Under the pieces are notes generated by a model, which did no database searches, was not told the origin of the DNA, and was given only the letters and a program-made list of their open reading frames with translations. DNA of 64,000 bases from the NCBI GenBank assembly GCA_963921425.1, contig OY992838.1, positions 20,873,861-20,937,860 on the forward strand. Direction: 5' to 3'. The translations under genes were made by a program, and so were the position numbers. Below, piece by piece: positions 58,276-64,000 of the stretch. Each line of letters opens with the position of its first letter. The stretch's first letter is position 1. The DNA is from Dryas octopetala (lineage: Eukaryota > Streptophyta > Magnoliopsida > Rosales > Rosaceae).

Positions 58276-58466
58276 CCTCTGAAAGAAACGGAGGATTTCA
58301 TTCAGTGACTCCAAAACAAAATGCAACCACCCATAAGGTATAGAGCGTACCAACAGAGCCAACCGTATAGTTCATCCAGTGTTTCCTATAAGATGAAGTT
58401 TTCAGCTTCCTATGAAGAATAAAAAGTTCAAGCAGGCTCCAACAGTTGATGCATTTATTTGGGACT

Positions 58467-59131
58467 TCAAGAACAGAACAGTCGAGAAAACAGGTAGCAA
58501 TGACAACCCTGCACAATGTCAAGCAAAGCAACAGTTTGGCATGCTTCCTCAATTGAACGGTCCTTCCATTGATTCAGTATAGCTTCAGCAAAAGGAGCAA
58601 TCCGATGCTGCAGTACAGCTGCACCAAGGGGTCCTACCAAATTGAGTCTTGTTGCAGCAGAAATAATGTCTCTCATTGTAATAAACATGTAGGCTCTTTG
58701 AGAAGTACTGCTATCTAACCCAAGCAGTCCACATATAAACCCAAATATAGGAGCATGGTGAAAAGAAGCCACCCCAGAACTTAAAGAAGCTTCCCTTATA
58801 GATTTAAGAGATGGTATTTCTGAATAGACAGCTGCAACCACCCTCATCAATGCGGACCCTTGTGTAATCGATGCCTTTCTGCCCACTTCATTAGTTAACA
58901 TTGCATCCAACATTTTGTCAAGTTTACACCTGGTTTCCAAATCAGGTGATATTGTTGTAGAATACACAAAAGGAAGGAGTATGCTGCCAGTATTCTCCAA
59001 CAAATGGATTATGAAAGTTTTGAGATTTTCAGGACCATAATGCGAGCTTGGATTGCAGCCTCAAGACCAAAAGAATGAGCAAAACCACCTGTTGGGAGAA
59101 TAGAATCGAGCAGTTGCCATTGGCTCCACTG
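58467..59131 (-). pseudogene. UREF: Urease accessory protein F pseudogene
   Basis: The minus strand reads QWSQWQLLDSILPTGGFAHS then, after a small indel near 59,040, LLENTGSILLPFVYSTT through ITQGSALMRVVAAVYSEIPS, SFHHAPIFGFICGLLGLDSS and RAYMFITMRDIISAATRLNL to SRLFCS at 58,467. This is plant UreF over nearly its full length. UreF acts with UreD and UreG to load nickel into urease. The first part of the N-terminus is absent and the indel breaks the frame. No intron interrupts the preserved part. Its 3' flank (58,276-58,466) abuts TNL4. Confidence 0.85.
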
Positions 59132-59142
59132 TAAAAAGGACT

Positions 59143-59690
59143 CTGATGAAGGACGTTTCTTAATTTTCTTTGTTTATATCCATAGGAGCACAACCACCAG
59201 TTGGGAGGTTAGAATTGAGCAGTTGCCATTCGCTCTGCTATAAAAGGGAGTCTGGCAAAGCACGCTTCCTGTTTTCTTTGTTTAACTCCATCTCATTCTC
59301 AATTGGAAGAATGAAACTATTCTGGCTGATACACTATGAGCAATCAAGCTTTGAGCATATTCAATTGGGAAAACACCATATCCTTAAATCAATTGGGAAA
59401 ACACCATATCCTTAAATCAAAACAATTTCTTTGTTTTCTTTTGTCATCAATTGGTGGAAGAAAGCTTATGCATGTGGGATGCACATTTGAATTACAATTC
59501 TTGACTAACATCAAAACTGTGGACCAACCACAAAGTCATAATTGTTTTATTTTTTTCATTTTTACCTGCTCAACCATTTTAGTAACTTAGTATTACTGAT
59601 TGCAGTATAAACAACAAAAGTTGGAAGGCAGTTGATGCTTAAAATACTTTTTGGTTCTACTTTATACTTATGGCTTTTTTCTTTTCAAAA
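59143..59690 (-). pseudogene. Fragment block with UreF N-terminal remnant (copy 2)
   Basis: Matches 16,503-17,050. Minus-strand 59,250-59,185 reads EWQLLNSNLPTGGC. No further UreF sequence follows. A short tandem duplication (TTGGGAAAACACCATATCCT, about 59,366-59,413) is specific to this copy. Confidence 0.7.
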
Positions 59691-59714
59691 GTTTTGATAT
59701 CTTCATGACCAGTG

Positions 59715-59815
59715 ACAATGAGAGCTTGGATTGCAGCCTCGATCAAGACCAAAAGAATGAGCAAAACCACCTGTTGGGAGGATAGAATCAAACAGTTGCC
59801 ATTGGCTCCAATGTA
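59715..59815 (-). pseudogene. Third UreF N-terminal remnant in this cluster
   Basis: The minus strand reads WSQWQLFDSILPTGGFAHSF, then GLD, and is frameshifted relative to the copy at 59,131 by an insertion near 59,742. It ends within the next 20 bases. Confidence 0.7.
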
Positions 59816-59939
59816 CTTTTTAAAGAACTTTGCTAGGTTGAATGAAAAATACATACGATTGTTTGCTGTCCTCTTCTTGCATCTCCCGCAGCGGAAAGCA
59901 AATGTGATTATTTCCACGTGGAAAACAAATAGCAATTTT

Positions 59940-60560
59940 GGGCCAACATTCGACATTAATCTGAACAAGTCTATACAAGTGAGATAATATCAGATTAAGA
60001 TTCATAACATACTGCTAGGTATTGAACAAACATCAAGTTATTCACCAGATACGTCTCAGCAGAAAATTAATTAGAGAGAAAAATAAATTCAAAGAAAAAA
60101 TAATGGTACAATATGTATGCAAAAAATGTAAAAGAAGCTAAAAAATAATAGCAAGGACAGCTAGCAATTAGAGAAACGGGTTGGGGCTTAATTACCTGGG
60201 TTTCTTGGGAATTTGAAGTTGGGCAAGTTTTCACATCTATCCTTCAAATATGTGATTCAGCAGCTCATCAGTAAATGACTGAACAAACAAATGCATTGAT
60301 ATTCTAATTGTGATGATTGATGATCGAGCTTGATCATCAGAAGGAACACCACTGGAGTAAATAGTAACTGTGTGTGATCGACTACTGAGTAGTGCTAATT
60401 ATAAGATATGGGTAACACTTACATTACGTAGGACTCAACGGGACTTTATGTGAGGCAGAGAGCTTAGATAGATATCATGTCTTAATGGTGAGGGGGCCTC
60501 CTCAGTCCTCTGATCAAGTTCCAGGCACCTTCCAATTCCGAACAAAAGTCAAAGCAAGAA
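59940..60560. repeat. TNL-associated noncoding block, copy D
   Basis: 60,035-60,300 carries the conserved site (CCTGGGTTTCTTGG on plus) and CAGCAGCTCATCAG. 60,490-60,560 matches 15,990-16,080 of copy B (CAGTCCTCTGATCAAGTTC). It lies downstream of TNL5. Confidence 0.7.
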
Positions 60561-61376
60561 GTTGCCTCCACAATAATAAAACGAAACTAATAACAACTTC
60601 TCTTTTGTGAATAGTAGTTGTCAAAAGTTAATGCACTTTTGTAGAAAAGTTTACACAACTCTATAATATACTAGAAAATTTACTACCCCATGTCAAAATA
60701 TACTAGAAAATATCCTTGATATTTCTCTAAAACATGTGGCTAGGAAAAGCCATGGCAATGCGAAGCAGGGAAGGGTAATGTTCTGGTCCTCCCATATCGT
60801 CCGTATCTAATGTGAACAAGTCATTTTGCAACACCTGTCAATTTGAAGAAACCGTACCAGATTTATTTGCAAAAAATAAATAAACACATTTCATGCTAGG
60901 ACGGATGAAACCCACTTGACCCTTTCATATTCCCATTCATATTCACTAAAGAAACTTGGAACCTATTTCAACGAAGTGGAAGAAAAATCCACCAACTAAT
61001 AGCTAATTACAGTGGTGTATGAAATTAAAGAGTTGAAAATTCAACCTTCAACTCTATAAGGAGTAGCGACTAAGCAGTTTGGACCAAAAATATATGAAAT
61101 AAAAGAATTGAAAAATTACTAAATAGTCCATGAACACATAACATAGCATAAAGCTTGTGGATTTTAAAATCCAACAGCAGCTGGAAACAACATCCAGTCT
61201 CCACCCATCATATTCAATACAAGCACTTGGTCCGCTTATTAGGTCCTGCTAGTGCTGCCCCACCATCATCATCTTCATCATCAACCTGTTCAAGGCCTCG
61301 CTTGGTGGTAGTAATGGCACCAGATGCCGATACTGGTACAGCAGCAGCAGCAGCTGCGTTCTCAAAATCAGTACAA
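60561..61376. other. TNL5 3' flank
   Basis: No independent gene. 61,376-61,205 read on minus in another frame gives SDCTDFENAAAAAA, then KRGLEQVDDEDDGG and a stop, which looks like a displaced TNL5 C-terminal tail. The plus-strand 82-residue ORF here is its shadow. Confidence 0.55.
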
Positions 61377-64000
61377 TCAGAAAATATTTCCAGTCTTCTC
61401 TGAAATGCTAACGTTGTTGCTCTGCCTCTGCCTGAATGTTTCCGGAGAAATGCTATGATTGCGTCTGCCTCTGCCTCTGCCTCTGCCTCTGCCTGATTGC
61501 GTCATTATTTGGTTCAGCTCTTGCACATCTTGCTCATATATCAAATGGACCCCGCACTTCTTTACCTTCAGACCTGGCCCCATGGTTTCAAAGAAGAACC
61601 TAATCTCACTGCAACTGGTATGCCACGTGCCAAAACCATCACGGGATTTGTAGAATAGCCAAAGGTGATCTGATGCAACCTGGCAAAATTCTTCATTAAA
61701 CCTGGCAAGTGGCTGCCATGTGCCAATTTAACTTATTCCATCGGGTTTCAGGCAGCAAACAAGCTGATGTGTGCAGTTATCAGGCAGCCAACAGGTAGCA
61801 GGCTGATCAGACGGATGGAGTACAAAAACAGCACACAGAGCATATCCCATAAACCCACTATTATTCCAACCTGGAGGTACCTTTACACTTACTAAATCCC
61901 CAACACTTTGATGACTGAACCACTCAGGAATTTCACTTCCAGGAATTACAATGCGTGATTCCCTTGAGTTAGTGATTCCCTGTGCCATAAAAATTAGGGT
62001 GTTAATGTCTCTGTTTGTACAAAAACGCACACACTCACAAAACAGATATCTAAGGAGCACGCACCTGACCAAGGAACGTCTTCAGCATTTCCAATGCTAT
62101 GTTGTCATTTATTTTGAAGCAATTGGTGAAAGAGAAATACGATTTCTCCCATTTATTGAAACTGGATGCATCAAACATCATTTCCAGTGAAGAACAACCA
62201 TTTGCTCTTACATTCAATGAACTATTTGTAGGAAGGCCTGACAACTCTTGAAGTCTCGTGCAATTCTCCAAGTTAATCGACTTAAGCCTAAAAAGCGATT
62301 GGATGCTTGAAGGAAGACTAACAAAATTATTTCCACTCAGATTTAATTTCACTAAAGGTAAACCAATAACATCATTGGGAAATGCTCCAAGATTGCAGTT
62401 ACTTAGGTTTAAACATGTTAAACTACACAGACCAGATAAAGGCAACTGGAAATTCATTGGCTCTGTATTCACTCTTTGCATAGATCCGAAAGGCAATAAC
62501 TTATTCAAAGATCCTCGAACCACTTCACATCCATGAGAAATTGAATCTTTAAATTTTTGAAAAAACCCAATAGAGGAAGGTAGTTCTCGTTTAGTAGTCC
62601 CACTCACATCAAGCTCCTCCAAACACGCTACAGGGCCCAACTCTTTCCGATGTTTGACCATTGAACAACCAGAAAGATCAAGAACTTTGAGAGATTTTAA
62701 GCTGTATAAGCTTCTTGGAAGACAGACAAGATGTTTACAATCTTTCAATTTCATCTTAGTAAGTCGTTGAAGCATTCCAATAGAGGAAGGTAGTTCTCGT
62801 ATGGCAGTTCCACTCACATCAAGCTTCACCAAACACTCTAGATCGCCCAAGTCATTTGGTAATTTATCAACCTTTGAGCAACAAGAAATATTAAGAACTT
62901 TGAGAGATTTTAAGCCATGTACACTGCTTGGAAGACGCACAAGGTTTTTGCAATCTCCCAAGTCCATCTTTGTAAGTCTTTTGAGCACTCCAATTGATGG
63001 GTCGACCTCATACAGTCGGGTACAACCTCTAAGTATTAGAATCTCAACATATGGCATACCTCTAAAGTCTGGGGTCTTCACAAGATTCAGAGAATGGCTG
63101 AGATTAATGGTTTTCAAATTGTACAAAGGCTGTCAAGTAAAAGCATAGTTAAATGAGCTGAAAATGAAACCTTTAAGCCATGATTCAACAATTTTTGTAG
63201 GTAATAAAAGATAAAATAAGTAATATGATACCTTCATTCCAATCTGAATATATTTAATGCAACTGTGACACATGTCAAGCTCCAGTAGCTTCTCTGGGTT
63301 GAAATCTGGTGGGAAATAAGTTAATGGATACCCAGTCCATTTAAGAACCCGTACACTATTGGGAAGATATTCAAGGCCATTAGGGAGGTCCACATTATCA
63401 ATCATGAGGTATCTCAAGTTGTCCATGGTTAAAAAGGATTTAGCATTGGCAACCACCTTTTCTCCTGGCTCGTCCGTTGAGTACACAACTATCCCTTCTA
63501 TTGCTTCTTTTCCCTAATAAACATGATACAAACAGGCAATAGTGAAAGCTCATACACATACCTTAAAAAAAACGGCTCATTAGAGTATCTTGTTAACTAA
63601 AATTATCCTTGTAACTAAATAAATCTCTTACCATATTTGTGCTTAAGATATAATTGACATCTTCACGAAGCCACAATCTACTGCGCTTGCTTAGCCCATT
63701 AGGAGATTCTCGGCACACAATTTCCCAACCCATTTCTTGGAGCAAATCATGCATCCATAGTCTTCCATGCAAAATAGTTAGGAGAGATCTCTCAATGAGG
63801 ACTTTTATTCCAATAATTGCATGAAGATCACAGGCGGTTAGTGTTTGTACTACTCGATCTTCGTCCTCCCCATTAAAGAAACATGCTATATCCAGGAACA
63901 TTTTCTTCTCGTCTTCTTCTAGACAATCATAACTTATTTTAAGTATGTTAAAAATTTCTGAATTACAAACTTTTCCTAGTTTACTCAGCGTGTTGTTCCA
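61377..64000 (-). CDS. TNL5: TIR-NBS-LRR resistance protein, partial, with one premature stop in the C-JID
   Basis: Exons on minus: NB-ARC exon from beyond 64,000 to 63,632 (MFLDIACFFNGEDEDR, then WMHDLLQEMG, the MHD-type motif); linker 63,513-63,232; LRR 63,129-62,065; C-JID from 61,979. All junctions are GT-AG and in phase. The LRR exon is open for about 355 codons with roughly ten leucine-rich repeats (KLDVSGTAIRELPSSIG). The C-JID opens GITNSRESRIVIPGSEIPEW. A TAA at 61,730-61,728 interrupts it after LKPDGIS, but the same frame then continues to 61,377 with typical C-JID sequence (DHLWLFYKSRDGFG; KKCGVHLIYE). A (GGCAGA)n run encodes an Arg-Gly tract. It is the best-preserved TNL here; a shortened product lacking the end of the C-JID is possible. 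TIR and P-loop lie outside the window. Confidence 0.9.

Noticed and set aside
1..64000. tRNA, rRNA or other structured RNA genes
   Set aside because: None recognised by eye on either strand; the only tRNA-related motif is the TRIM primer-binding site. A tRNAscan-SE run would settle this.

Overview
The window is eukaryotic nuclear DNA from a eudicot plant. The evidence is spliced genes with GT-AG introns, an intact plant COX10 gene, TIR-NBS-LRR (TNL) resistance genes and a dense load of plant transposons. Rosaceae is my best guess from the style of the TNL proteins, but that is an inference and no marker here proves it.

Layout. 1-7,872 is the right-hand part of a Ty3/gypsy element of the Tat type: the 3' part of pol with two RNase H domains, a 71-bp tandem array, a spliced antisense ORF and the complete 3' LTR. 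It is inserted in the NB-ARC exon of a TNL gene (TNL1, 7,873-10,026, minus strand). 10,325-17,050 holds two copies of a TNL-associated noncoding block. The second copy is split by a 2.5-kb solo LTR and followed by a urease-accessory (UreF) fragment. 17,051-30,420 is a transposon graveyard. It contains a CACTA element with clear ends (21,257-28,278), itself carrying a nested solo LTR. 30,646-36,073 is an intact seven-exon COX10 gene on the plus strand. 36,945-37,930 is a PPR pseudogene. From 38,586 to the right edge lie four more TNL copies on the minus strand: TNL2 and TNL3 (near-identical tandem partial copies, both broken), TNL4 (missing its N-terminal half and most of its LRR) and TNL5 (runs off the window; one in-frame stop near its end). 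Between them lie MITEs, a TRIM element, a hAT element and UreF debris.

Only COX10 looks fully functional. TNL5 may be near-functional, and TNL1 could express a truncated TIR-NBS protein whose stop codon is supplied by the LTR. The TNLs share one exon plan: TIR exon, NB-ARC exon, short linker exon, LRR exon and post-LRR (C-JID) exon.

The strongest unexplained signals are these. (1) Three arrays of short stem-loops with compensatory changes lie inside the solo LTR at 13,038-15,571. (2) A 295-bp direct duplication flanks a 2.8-kb insert that begins with a CACTA terminus in the TNL2 LRR exon. (3) The Tat element carries a spliced coiled-coil antisense ORF. I do not see a new defence or metabolic system; the interest lies in element structure and in how a resistance-gene cluster has decayed.
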